A stretch of 64,000 nt of DNA from the NCBI RefSeq assembly GCF_001907975.1, contig NZ_CP017834.1, forward strand, positions 609,407-673,406. The letters run 5' to 3'. The notes below the pieces were generated by a model. The model worked only from the letters and a program-made list of their open reading frames with translations, was not told the origin of the DNA and searched no databases. The first letter of the stretch is position 1; each line of letters opens with the position of its first letter. This document shows, piece by piece, positions 9,762 to 18,823 of this stretch. A program made the translations under genes and the position numbers. The DNA is from Silvanigrella aquatica. GTDB taxonomy: Bacteria; Bdellovibrionota_B; Oligoflexia; Silvanigrellales; Silvanigrellaceae.

Positions 9762-10199
9762 ATGATTTCAACTCTTCTGACAACTCTTTTAATCATAGAT
9801 GCCTTAGTTTTGATAGTCCTAATTATTGTGCTTCAGCAAGGTAACGAAGGTGGACTTGGCGGAGCCTTTGGTGGAGGTAACACAACAGGCTTTTTTGGTG
9901 CAACCGGTGGCGTCAAACTTATTGTGAGAGCAACCTGGATGTGTGGACTTTTGTTTTTTATATTGGCCATCTCCTTGTCCTGGGTCAAAACTCACAACAA
10001 ATATGACCTAAAAAATCAGCTTGAAAAAAACTTAACGGCTCCTGTCGTACCTTTGACCAATTCTGTGCCTTCGACAGCAGCTCCTGGGCTTCCGGGCACA
10101 ACGGCTCCCGTAGTGCTTCCTAAAGCGGTAGAGCAACAGGCACCTGCTGCTCCAGTTCAGCCAGTGCCCACAGCAACTCCCGCTCCTGTAAAACCCTAA
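9762..10199 (+). CDS. secG: Preprotein translocase subunit SecG
   Basis: Auxiliary subunit of the SecYEG inner-membrane channel. Two hydrophobic segments (about residues 3-24 and 55-73) flank the conserved polar loop LQQGNEGGLGGAFGGG...GFFGATGG, which identifies the family. From about residue 85 there is an unusually long Pro/Ala/Val/Thr-rich tail of some 60 residues absent from typical SecG of 70-110 residues. The ATG at 9762 is preferred over 9702 because GAGGA precedes it and because the membrane segment then starts at once, as is usual. It stands alone, ended by a terminator that overlaps its stop codon. Confidence 0.92.
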   Translation: MISTLLTTLLIIDALVLIVLIIVLQQGNEGGLGGAFGGGNTTGFFGATGGVKLIVRATWMCGLLFFILAISLSWVKTHNKYDLKNQLEKNLTAPVVPLTNSVPSTAAPGLPGTTAPVVLPKAVEQQAPAAPVQPVPTATPAPVKP

Positions 10200-10222
10200 T
10201 TTTTTATTAGGGTTTTTCTTTT
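10191..10222 (+). terminator. secG intrinsic terminator overlapping the stop codon
   Basis: AAACCCTAAT (10191-10200) pairs with ATTAGGGTTT (10206-10215) around a five-T loop, and a T-rich tract follows. The stop codon TAA lies inside the left arm. Confidence 0.85.
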
Positions 10223-10248
10223 AAGATTTCATATATTTTTTTAATAAT

Positions 10249-10290
10249 AACATATTGAGTCTCTTGATAATCAAGGGACTCAATATGTTT
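10249..10290. terminator. Long hairpin between convergent secG and lipase genes
   Basis: AACATATTGAGTC and GACTCAATATGTT form a 13-bp helix, with a further inner CTTGAT/ATCAAG pairing. A T-rich tract follows on the plus strand. It probably works as a bidirectional terminator. Confidence 0.7.
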
Positions 10291-10311
10291 ATTTTATTTT
10301 TTAATTAAAAG

Positions 10312-11898
10312 TTATTGAACACTGGTAGTACAGTATTTTTTCATATCATCTATAGATATATCTAGTTTCTTTATCAGATCGACCCCTTCCAGTTTTTTTT
10401 GAACGACATAGGAAATCCAGCAGTGCGTATAACTTGTGGGATGGGGTGAGTTCCAAAAAATAGCAAATTTATTTATTTTGCCATCTGGTGTTTGGCAACT
10501 ATTTTTTAAAGCAAAATCGTTCGCGCTTTTATCACTGCTTAAAATGAGTTTAGAGGCTTTTAAATATCCTGCTTTGTAACAATAATTTTGAATAAATTTA
10601 TTGTCACTTCCTTCTATAGGATATTTTGAGTTCAATAATGAAAAACCATAGTCAAAATTTTCATTTGTATACAAATTTTTTCCAGATAATAATAAATCAA
10701 AATTTGATCCTAAATCAAGATAAGTGATATCAATTTCATCATCTAAATTTCTCTTTAGTTTTTTAATTCCAGTATCAAGATATTTATTATAATTTTGAAT
10801 AACATTTGATATTTTTGAGGCAAATTCGGCGCGATCGGGCATGTCCGAGTTGTGTTTATTATAAAACATATCCATAACTAGGGGGGTTTTACCAAAGTCA
10901 GGTAAGTTTAGCACTAAAAAGTGATAAGCTCCTCGCTGTTGCAAAATTTCAATTTGATCGATAATATTATCTACCGCCCTTTTTGAAACTGTATTTGAGC
11001 CACCAATACTGTCAGGATAATCAAAAAAATCTTCAGTAAATTGTTCTGTTGTTAAGGTAGATATGTAATCATTTGCGCCAATCCAAATAATATATAGAGT
11101 ATCCTTAGGGCGGGTTATATTATACGTTTTTGTTTGATAAGAATTAGCGGTTAAATAATTATTAATATAATTATTAATATAATCTTTTGAGCTTCCTGTT
11201 ACGATATTTCTACCAGAAGATAAAATGTAATCCGTATAATCTTTGACATAAAAATTATTAGATCCTTCTGTTTTTGCACCACCATAGGAGAAATTTAATA
11301 TGGGAATATTTGTTAATTTATTTAAATAGTCATTCCAAATAAATCCGTCAGAAAATCGTCCAAACCAGAAAGGAAAGTAAGGCATAACCTTTGTCCAGCG
11401 TTTTAAATTTCCTGTATCAGACAAGCTATCTCCAAAAACAACAATTTGTTTAATTGCGGATTTATTGTTGTCATCTTTTACGAATCGAATGGGATATTCA
11501 AATCCATCATAATTTGAGCGTGAAGCCTTTATGTCATAAAGTTTAAAGGTGGGTTTTGTTCTCCAAATAACAGTCCCTACTTCAATAGCATGATTGCATT
11601 TTTGCACGACTTCTTTTTGGTTGAGACGCAATTCGAGGAAAAATCCATCCTCAATAAAACCGCTGAGTTTGGTGTATTTTTGAGAGTCGTCATCAATTGC
11701 CCAATAAAAATTAGAACTTGCACCTGGAAAAATTGTACTCGGTCTCATTAATGAAGGATTTTTACTGTCTTTTCCTTGATTTGAGTCATAGTAATAACAT
11801 GAAATATAATAATCAGCTGCTTGTGAAGATGTGAATGAAAGTAAGAAGAATATAAAAACAACTGCATTTAAGAATATTAAAAAGGTCTTTTTTTTCAT
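10312..11898 (-). CDS. Secreted GDSL/SGNH lipase of the thermolabile-hemolysin/PlaA type
   Basis: 528 residues from the ATG at 11898, which has GGGG a few bases upstream. A signal peptide (about 1-27, ending SSQAA) is followed by an N-terminal beta-rich domain of about 125 residues, as in Vibrio thermolabile hemolysin. The SGNH catalytic domain then shows block I FGDSLSDTGN with the nucleophile Ser, block III GANDY with the oxyanion Asn, and a C-terminal HPTSYTH block where the catalytic Asp/His are expected. Enzymes of this group are secreted phospholipases or lecithinases and glycerophospholipid-cholesterol acyltransferases. It is a second exported lipid-active enzyme near the PI-PLC-like gene, suggesting attack on eukaryotic or prey membranes; that role is inference. 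Confidence 0.85.
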   Translation of the reverse strand: MKKKTFLIFLNAVVFIFFLLSFTSSQAADYYISCYYYDSNQGKDSKNPSLMRPSTIFPGASSNFYWAIDDDSQKYTKLSGFIEDGFFLELRLNQKEVVQKCNHAIEVGTVIWRTKPTFKLYDIKASRSNYDGFEYPIRFVKDDNNKSAIKQIVVFGDSLSDTGNLKRWTKVMPYFPFWFGRFSDGFIWNDYLNKLTNIPILNFSYGGAKTEGSNNFYVKDYTDYILSSGRNIVTGSSKDYINNYINNYLTANSYQTKTYNITRPKDTLYIIWIGANDYISTLTTEQFTEDFFDYPDSIGGSNTVSKRAVDNIIDQIEILQQRGAYHFLVLNLPDFGKTPLVMDMFYNKHNSDMPDRAEFASKISNVIQNYNKYLDTGIKKLKRNLDDEIDITYLDLGSNFDLLLSGKNLYTNENFDYGFSLLNSKYPIEGSDNKFIQNYCYKAGYLKASKLILSSDKSANDFALKNSCQTPDGKINKFAIFWNSPHPTSYTHCWISYVVQKKLEGVDLIKKLDISIDDMKKYCTTSVQ

Positions 11899-12062
11899 AA
11901 GTAACCCCACTTATATTACATATCGTCAAAACATACTATTAATTAAATTTAAGCAATATTTATGCCATTGCTTTTATTTAGCATAAATGTTTGATAATTA
12001 AGGGGTTAAATTGAATAAAGAAAAGATAAAATAATTTAGAATTCACCTTTTAAAAGATGATC

Positions 12063-12085
12063 ACTAGGTATCTACAATACCTAGT
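12063..12085 (-). terminator. Hairpin downstream of the HEAT-like fragment
   Basis: ACTAGGTAT (12063-12071) and ATACCTAGT (12077-12085) form a perfect 9-bp stem with a 5-nt loop. The T-tract on the minus side is weak, so function is uncertain. Confidence 0.45.
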
Positions 12086-12110
12086 TTAAGCTAGTGTGAT
12101 GATTTTATGA

Positions 12111-12535
12111 TTACAGATTTATTTCGTAACGTACTAAGAGGTTTTTAGCAAAATCACGCACTGCTTTTGAGGAGTCATTTTGCGCAGCATACTCTATTTC
12201 CTCTTTAATTCCTGTTAGAGATAAATTTTTAAGTGATTGCATTCTTAATGTTTCTGAAGGATGTGAGTGTAATATTTTTTTTTCAATACTTATAATATCT
12301 TGATTGGGTTTGCGATAAGACAAGGCTTCTAAAGCAGAGAGTATAACAGTTTCGGAGGAATCCTTTTCTATAAAGGATGTATTATACTCCTGTTTATTTT
12401 GATTGTATAATGAATATTCACTTATGCCTTTTAATTTATATTGAATGAGGCAATTTAAAAATTCAGTGGATGAGTAATTTTCTTCGCTAGAAAAGCGAAA
12501 AGGTGTTTCTTCTGTGTTAATTATAGTTTTGCGTA
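12111..12535 (-). pseudogene. C-terminal fragment of a HEAT-repeat-like protein
   Basis: Only the last 70 residues have a start codon, but the same frame is open back to the transposase region, giving about 140 residues with no start. The C-terminal 80 residues alternate helices in a HEAT/PBS-lyase style (SSETVILSALEALSYR..., SETLRMQSLKNLSL..., SKAVRDFAKNLL). The N-terminal part of the gene is absent on the far side of the transposase, where the 13.66-13.81 kb stretch is non-coding. The gene was probably beheaded by the insertion and a deletion. The exact upstream limit is uncertain because the element's end is not resolved. Confidence 0.55.
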
Positions 12536-12562
12536 AACAAATTAATGCAGGAGAAACATTGC

Positions 12563-13660
12563 ATGGATATCACGATTTCTAAATATTGGCAAAGATTTAA
12601 AGACAAATTATTTCCGGAACCAGAGATTTATCTTGGTAATCCTACAGAAAGCCATCTTGAGCTGATGCTGATTTTGGATACAATTAAGATTGCTGATTTT
12701 TTTAATGATTACGCTTCCTGTCCTGGAAGAGGTCGTCCATCTTTGGATAGAGAATGTTTTGCAAAAGCATTTATTGCAAAATCAGTATTAAATTTACCAA
12801 CTACAGTTTCATTAATTGATCGATTAAAAGTAGATATTGTTTTGAGAAGAATTTGTGGTTTTATTAACAAAAATAAACTCCCTTGCGAAGCCTCATTTAG
12901 CAATGCTTTTAAGGAGTTTTCTAAAACAAAATTGGCTGAAAAAATACATGAAGTAATAATAAAAAAATATCATAAGGGAGTTCTGGTTCACCATATTTCC
13001 AGGGATTCAACCGCCATTGAAGTGAGAGAAAAGCCAGAGAAAAAAGAAGCAAAAATTGAATTAAAGAAACGGGCAAGAGGGCGGCCTCGCAAAGGTGAAT
13101 TCATTCTAAAAAAGGAACCTTCAATTTTAGAAAAGCAAAAAAATAAAAATTTAAATGAAATGCTTTTGGAGTTACCTGTAAATTGCAATATTGGATCTAA
13201 AAAAAATTCTAAAGGCTATAGTTATTCATGGATTGGCTATAAATTGCATATCGATACAGGGGATTATGGAATTCCAATAAGCTGTTTATTAACTTCAGCC
13301 TCGGTTCATGACAACAATGTTTCTTTACCACTTGAAATGATCACTGGTAATAGAATATCGAGCTTATATACCCTTATGGATTCAGCATATGATTCTAGCA
13401 TAATAAAAGAAGATATTATTGCGAGAGGAAAAGTTCATGTTATTGAGCATAATCCTCGCAGAGGAGAAAAAATTGAATTCGACCCTCCAAAATCTGAACG
13501 CTATAAGTTTAGAGCAGGAGCAGAAAGAACAAATGCGCTTCTAAAAGATAGTTACGGTGGAAATTCAATAATGGTAAAAAGCCCATCTAAAGTAATGTGC
13601 CATTTAATGTTTGGTATTATTTGTATTTCAGCGATGCAAATAGCAAGAGCCATAATTTAA
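12563..13660 (+). mobile_element. DDE transposase (IS5/IS1182-like, DUF772 N-terminus)
   Basis: 365 residues. The N-terminal region fits the DUF772 dimerisation domain. The RNase-H-like core shows Asp in ISRDSTAIE, Asp in TLMDSAYDS and Glu in GAERTNALLKD, the DDE triad in the usual spacing. A basic insertion (KKRARGRPRKG) lies between the first two. The start at 12563 is chosen because AGGAG lies nine bases upstream. Weak inverted similarity exists between about 12522 and about 13735 (TTTGCGTAAACAAATT against TTGCAAATAAATTTA, reverse strand), but I cannot fix the ends or a target duplication. The ORF is intact, so it may still be active. Confidence 0.75.
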
Positions 13661-13811
13661 ATTGATCAAATAAACTCTAAAATACAGATTACTCTTTTAA
13701 GAAATTTAGAGGAGTAAATTTATTTGCAATAAATAAGGAACTATTTATAAAAATACATTTATCAAATTTCTTTCAATTTATTTTGCATTATATTTGAACA
13801 AAAAAATATTT

Positions 13812-15220
13812 TTATTCAATTTTGCTAGGGGCATTTTTAGGAATTTTTAAATTGCCTCGAATACTAAAAATATTTCCTGTGTAGCGATAACCCTTAAAGG
13901 AAGCGAGACTTGTTGACCATTCTTTTCTTTCTAAAAAGCCACGCCAAAATCTCCATGATGGTAAATAGGCGTATACAAATACTCTTAAATCACCATTTAA
14001 AGCTTCAAGATTTGTTGTTCCAACAAGTTGTAATTTTATGGAAGGATGATCTGCAAATGCAACAAGAGCTCCTGCAGAAATTTGTGTATTAGCAGAAATT
14101 AGAAGCAGGCGTCCCGTGACTCCTGTTCCTGCTACGGCGACATCAACAGCAGCTGAAGCATAGGCATCAATTCCTGCATAATGCTGCAAATATGTTTGGA
14201 GCTCTAAAGGAACTATTTCTATTCCCCATTTCATAACATTATTTCCCCGAATTCCCGCTGCTAAACGCACTGGAATGGGTCCAATTGAAAATCTAGTGTT
14301 TGCTTCATATTGAATAGGTGTGTTGAATAATGTTTTCTCATCTTTATATCCAAGTTTTCCTATATTTTGATTGAAAGCAAATAGCGTTTTGCCAAGAACA
14401 TTTGCCGTTACGACTATTTTTCCATTTTCAGCACTAGGTGAATTAGCTATGGCATTGGCATCGGCAATGTTACCTTCCCACACTCTCCTAAAATAGCTCC
14501 GTTTAAACCTGCTTGCGCCTTGCTAAAAACTCCTGACGTTCCTGCAGAAATATGATATCCTGCATATCCGGCAATAAAGAATTTTGATTTTTGTTCGTTT
14601 TCAAATGACCAATTTTTTTCTTTTTGAAAGTTTTTTAATTACGGTTTTTTAATGATGGGTCTAGGGACATCAAATGCTTTTACAGTTGTGATAAAATCAT
14701 CGAATTTTGCAGTGTCACCATATCTTATAAGATCTGTGTAACTTGGAATTGCGGATTGATAAACATGGTAAGCATCTTCAATTTTCTTTTTCCACTCTTC
14801 ATATGTTAGCATTTTATTAGCTGGGTCGTTAATCAATCCATTTTGAATAGCTTCTTCTTGGTTTTCCAAAAGTTTGGAACAGATATCAAGAGTGCTCAAA
14901 TTATAACTTCCATCAGGATCTTTTAAAGAATATCCCCATTGGTTTAGAGAATACTCCATGGAATTAATTTGATTAAAAAAATCAACAGCTCTTACTTGAT
15001 AATTTTTCCCTGTTCTATCTGTTAAATGTACTAATTCGTTAGGTAACAACGATCGTCCTATATCGGGATCCTTCATGGGAAAAGAAATAAATGGAATAGG
15101 CTGTTTTCTATGCTCAATAAAATCATCTGAGCATGTTCCTGCATATGAATTTATCGATAATAATGTTATCAAAGTAGAAAAATAAAAAACAATGGATTTC
15201 AAAAATTTAAAAATTTTCAT
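13812..15220 (-). pseudogene. Exported beta-rich protein gene broken by a stop and a frameshift
   Basis: The gene starts at 15220 with a signal peptide (SINSYAG, about residue 27) and runs 193 residues to a TAA at 14639-14641. The same frame then stays open for about 50 more residues (LKNFQKEKNWSF..., GYAGYHISAGTSG) until about 14485, where coding moves to another frame and continues as WEGNIADANAIAN... to 13812. The pieces together make about 465 residues, the second half rich in alternating hydrophobic strands. I do not recognise the family. Two lesions in one gene argue for a true pseudogene, though sequencing error cannot be excluded. It overlaps the upstream gene by ATGA. Confidence 0.65.
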
Positions 15221-15711
15221 TTTTTATATTCCTCATAAATTTTTCCTAGTTGAGATTCAATAAACTCCAATTTTGAATCAGGTAGGTCTTTTAAATTTTC
15301 AGTATTAATAGATTTCAAGATTGCAAACTTATTACATTCAGAATTGTCATTATAGTTATTTTTTTTGCAATTTAAATTTATATTACTATTTACCAGTTGA
15401 AAATAATTGGCAACGAATTCAGATTTAGGAATATCCAGTGAATTTAAAAAAATAAAATGCTCCTCTGATGCCTGGCATAATAAATTTATTCTGTCGATGG
15501 ATGATTTTAAATATTGCTTATCTATCTGACTTTTATTTATTTCATCTAGCTCATTTTTACAATCAATTCTAATTTTATCCAGTAATTTCTTCGCGGAAAA
15601 ATATTGAAAATTTAAAGAATATTCATTCATTTTATTTTCATTTTTTATAATAATCAATAGTGATTCATTAGTTATTTTTGAAGCCTGTAAAATTTCCTTG
15701 AACTCTTCCAA
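15217..15711 (-). CDS. Hypothetical helical protein, start uncertain
   Basis: 164 residues from a TTG start with only a weak AGAGAG upstream. The frame stays open about 25 codons further upstream without a standard start codon, so it may be a truncated 5' end. The protein is predicted mostly helical, with KNELDEINKSQIDKQYLKSSIDRINLLCQ as an amphipathic stretch and three Cys. There is no signal peptide in the visible part. It ends in an ATGA overlap with the pseudogene downstream, so the two formed an operon. No family is recognised. Confidence 0.45.
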   Translation of the reverse strand: MEEFKEILQASKITNESLLIIIKNENKMNEYSLNFQYFSAKKLLDKIRIDCKNELDEINKSQIDKQYLKSSIDRINLLCQASEEHFIFLNSLDIPKSEFVANYFQLVNSNINLNCKKNNYNDNSECNKFAILKSINTENLKDLPDSKLEFIESQLGKIYEEYKK

Positions 15712-15827
15712 TGTTCTCTCTAAAGGAATTATGGCATTTTTAATTTGATATTTTAATTTATTAAAAATGATATAAATTATTTATTCAATATATAATTTAT
15801 AAAAAATCAAACAAATAAAAATTTTAA

Positions 15828-16139
15828 TTGATGAATATTTTTTGGCCATATATTTGTATGATTTTTCGGAGGTTGATATGTTTTTTTATACCCAATAAAG
15901 AATATAAAAAATGTGTTATTATTCTTTTCGACTTACAAAATAAATCTTTACTACCTTCTCATCTGTTTGATCTATGGAACTTACAACGAGAAAATTCAAT
16001 TATTCAAACATGCGATAAAATTAATGCAGTTCATGGTAAATTATCTATATAATTTGCAGATATGTTTGAAAATAGACATTGGGAAACCAAAAGTTTTTAC
16101 AGATCGCAACGTTTTATAACAAGATGGGATGAATTGTAG
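15828..16139 (+). pseudogene. umuC: C-terminal remnant of umuC (DNA polymerase V catalytic subunit)
   Basis: The reading frame carries EYKKCVIILFDLQ, then HLFDLW and NSIIQTCDKINAVHGKLSI. These match the YKKAGVxLxDL...QxDLF...MxxxDxINxxxGKxTI pattern of the UmuC C-terminus. A TAA at 16050-16052 interrupts it, after which the same frame continues FADMFENRHWETKS and ends in RSQRFITRWDEL, the family's SPRYTTRWDEL terminus. About 100 residues survive of roughly 420. The polymerase core and any umuD partner are missing, so this is a decayed gene tail. Confidence 0.75.
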
Positions 16140-16153
16140 TGTGTTCGTTAATT

Positions 16154-17593
16154 CTATTCTTCATAACCAATAATTTTCAATTTCCAACCATTTAACTTTA
16201 CATTTTCTTTTTTATCATAATTTGTAATTTTAATAGACCAATCTCCACCTGATTTTTCACCATAAAAAGCATTTGTCAAATAAGATCCTAGATTATTGTT
16301 GTCGTTTTCTTTGTAATGATTAAGTTTATATTTCATATTTTTAATTTTTTTTTCATTCTTTTTAAGTTTGATAAAGGAATTTCCGGGATATAAAATTATA
16401 CTGTTAGTCATTTCGGGTGATTGAATTTCAATTGCTAAACTATCGGCTCTTGGAGCATCAATATAAGGGATCACATAAACAGCTTCAATGATGATATTTT
16501 TAAGCGAATTAATTTTATGGATTAAACTTTCACCAGGAGAAATTTTTTTTAATTTTTTTAAAGATTCTGATTTGTATAAATATTCTATGGACGGTTTATC
16601 ATTAAAAGTAGATTTGTAGTTTTCAGCAATTTCAATAGCTTTTGAGGCATCAATCAGGCCAAATCCATAAAAATTATGAAAATAAAAACCCGCTTTATTC
16701 TTAATCCATTCTGTATTCCAAGGTTTTATAAAGTCAGGATGAAAAATATTAAGCTTTGCAAGAATTTTAATACAACTCGGCAAAGGATCGGGTAAAATTT
16801 TTGCATTATTAGCTGTTTTGGCTAAAATATATTTTATGTCTCGTGAGCTTAAATTAGGATTTGCTTGCAGCAGAAGGGCGATAATTCCGCTCACAGTTGG
16901 TGCTGCGGCAGAGGTTCCCTGAAACTCAGTGGTATAACTATTTTTAGAATATTCTGAAGATAAATTCTCATCAAATTCAGTTATAGATGGATTAAATTTT
17001 CTTCCAAATATTTTCGTAGTTAATAGCCTTGGAGCGTCAGCATGTTCTTCTTGAGCTAATCTAAATATACCATCACTTTTTAAAGTACTGCTATCGCCTC
17101 CGCCAATACCAGTTATCCATAAATTTGAACCTATACTTGAATATGAGCTCGTAATTCCGCTTGCACTTAAAGAAGCTACGATTATTTCATTTACGAATGA
17201 ATTATCATAACTAAATACAGATAAGTGCGCTCGAATAGCTTTGAAAATTTCCTTGTATTGTAATAACTTCGATAAAATTTTTTCTGTCGATTTATTTTGA
17301 TACAAATCAAAAAATTCATCTTTATTTTTTTCTGGCATTTTATTAGCTATTTTTAAAGCATAACTGAGATTGCAAGTGTGATTTCCAGCCGATTTTACAA
17401 TAATAAAACCATTATTATTTTGCTTTTGGAAGCTATTAATTTTATTAGTTAAACGTATATTATCTTGTGGGTTATAAAAAAATGAAAATTTATTTTCTTC
17501 ATCGCTTATGCTTATATTAACTATTTGTATATTTTTTGATTTTGCTAAGTCATAAGTTTTTAAGTACATATCTGTCATAGAAATTTCTCTTCG
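16154..17593 (-). pseudogene. Subtilisin-like (S8) protease, C-terminal part, split by an IS3 element
   Basis: Second half of an S8 protease gene. It contains the oxyanion-hole region SAGNHTC, the catalytic-Ser motif GTSAAAPTVSG (Ser near residue 223 of the fragment), then a P/homo-B-like domain with GGDWSIKITNYDKKENVKLNGWKL, as in kexin/proprotein convertases. Before the insertion it joined in frame to the N-terminal half at 18824-19429, giving a lipoprotein of about 680 residues. A separate ORF from 17578 exists but lacks Asp, His and the signal sequence, so it should not give an active enzyme. Confidence 0.85.
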
Positions 17594-17619
17594 TGGTGTG
17601 ATCCCCGAAAAGTGGACGG

Positions 17620-18456
17620 TTAAATTTCATAATTTTTTTCATACTCTAATGGTGCAAGATAATCAAGGGCAGAGTGCGCACGAATTCGATTATAAAACAC
17701 CTCAATATATTCTATAATCGAAGATTTTGCTTCTTTTCTAGTAAGAAAATTGCATCGATGTACCAATTCTTTTTTTAGAGTGGAAAAAAATGTTTCTGTA
17801 ATAGAATTCTCATAGCAGCTATTGCTCATGCTTTGATGAAAATGATTTAATTTTAAATATTTTCTAACTTCTTTACTTGAATATTGTGATCCTTTGTCAC
17901 TATGAAAAATTATTCCATTTGGAAAATGAGATCTTTTTTTGTATGCCATGTTTAGTGAATTCAAAACAATTTCTCTTTTTAGATTATCTTGCATGCTCCA
18001 ACCAATTATTGCTCTTGAAAAAGTATCCAATATTATGCACAAATAAACCCAGCCCTCTTTCGTTGGAATATAAGTAATATCGCTGGTCCAAAGTTCGTTG
18101 GGCTTATAGGAAGTAAAATCCCCTGAAATTAAATTCGGAAAATGTATCGCTTGCCTATCAACCTTTGTTGTTGTTTTAAATTTAGGTTTGCCGACCCCAT
18201 TCAGATTTAGTTTCTTCATAATCTTGGATATTCGTTTTTTTCCAACTTTAATAAATGACTTTTTAAGTGTTGATAAAATTCGCCGTCTTCCATATGTACC
18301 CCTTGAAGAAGTATGTATTTTTTTTATTTCTTCTTCAAGGCTAAACTCAAATTGATGATTTTTATCTTTACACTCAAGCCATTTATAAAATCCACTTTTA
18401 GAAACGCACATTACTTTGCAAAGTAAAAGAATAGGATAATTAAGCTTCTCTAGCAA
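17620..18456 (-). CDS. IS3-family transposase OrfB (DDE integrase domain)
   Basis: 278 residues from a TTG start. An N-terminal HTH_21-like region (SRGTYGRRRI, VGKKRISKIMKKLNLNG) precedes the rve integrase core, with Asp in WTSDITYIP, Asp in FHSDKGSQYSS and Glu in SITETFFSTLKKEL, so the DDE triad is complete. The frame is open upstream as KYEFILLEKL, overlapping orfA in the -1 frame, which fits production as an OrfAB fusion by frameshifting. It appears intact and so possibly active. Confidence 0.92.
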   Translation of the reverse strand: MLEKLNYPILLLCKVMCVSKSGFYKWLECKDKNHQFEFSLEEEIKKIHTSSRGTYGRRRILSTLKKSFIKVGKKRISKIMKKLNLNGVGKPKFKTTTKVDRQAIHFPNLISGDFTSYKPNELWTSDITYIPTKEGWVYLCIILDTFSRAIIGWSMQDNLKREIVLNSLNMAYKKRSHFPNGIIFHSDKGSQYSSKEVRKYLKLNHFHQSMSNSCYENSITETFFSTLKKELVHRCNFLTRKEAKSSIIEYIEVFYNRIRAHSALDYLAPLEYEKNYEI

Positions 18457-18470
18457 TATAAACTCGTATT

Positions 18471-18758
18471 TTAATCGAGTTGCTTTGCAAAGAAGCTTGC
18501 CGCCTTTTTTAGGATTTCATTTTCCTTTTTTAAAAGCTCGTATTCTCGCTTTAGCTTTTTCAATTCGTCAGAGTTTTTCTTTATATTTGAATTTTCCTTT
18601 TCGCCAATAGAACGCTTCCAGCTATTCAGAGTGGGGTAGGAAACCTCAAACTCCCTAGCTATCTGAGCCATGCTTTTAGGGCTATTTTCTAAGACTTCAA
18701 GGACTTGGTTTTTAAACTCAAGAGAATATTGACTTTTAACTGATTTCTTCTTTACCAT
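18471..18758 (-). CDS. IS3-family transposase OrfA (HTH and leucine zipper)
   Basis: 95 residues. An HTH_Tnp_1-like domain (YSLEFKNQVLEVLE...SMAQIAREFEVSYPTLNSWKR) is followed by a coiled coil (ELKKLKREYELLKKENEILKKA), the usual OrfA layout for DNA-end binding and dimerisation. A slippery heptamer A-AAA-AAG lies in its last third (plus-strand 18504-18510), in the right phase for -1 frameshifting into orfB. Confidence 0.92.
   Translation of the reverse strand: MVKKKSVKSQYSLEFKNQVLEVLENSPKSMAQIAREFEVSYPTLNSWKRSIGEKENSNIKKNSDELKKLKREYELLKKENEILKKAASFFAKQLD
18504..18510 (-). promoter_or_regulatory. Slippery heptamer for -1 frameshifting, orfA to orfB
   Basis: On the minus strand the zero frame reads ..A AAA AAG.., a classical IS3-type slip site. 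After a -1 slip the frame is open through the orfA stop and into orfB. Confidence 0.7.
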
Positions 18759-18823
18759 GGGACAACCCTTCTATATGAACGCCTAAGTTCATAGCATATT
18801 GTCCACTAAAAGGAATCACTTTA

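Larger units (their letters stand above)
17594..18823 (-). mobile_element. IS3-family insertion sequence with 3-bp target duplication
   Basis: A 1230-bp element. Its imperfect terminal inverted repeats begin TGGTGTGATCCCC (left end) and TAAAGTGATTCC (right end, reverse strand), and both contain an AGTGGAC block slightly further in. It is flanked by TCG at 17591-17593 and 18824-18826. Removing the element and one TCG copy restores the S8 protease reading frame exactly (…NNLKR-REISMTD…), which supports both ends. It carries orfA and orfB on the minus strand. Confidence 0.9.

Noticed and set aside
13910-14092. 60-codon ORF on the plus strand
   Set aside because: Antisense to the beta-rich pseudogene, with no start signal.
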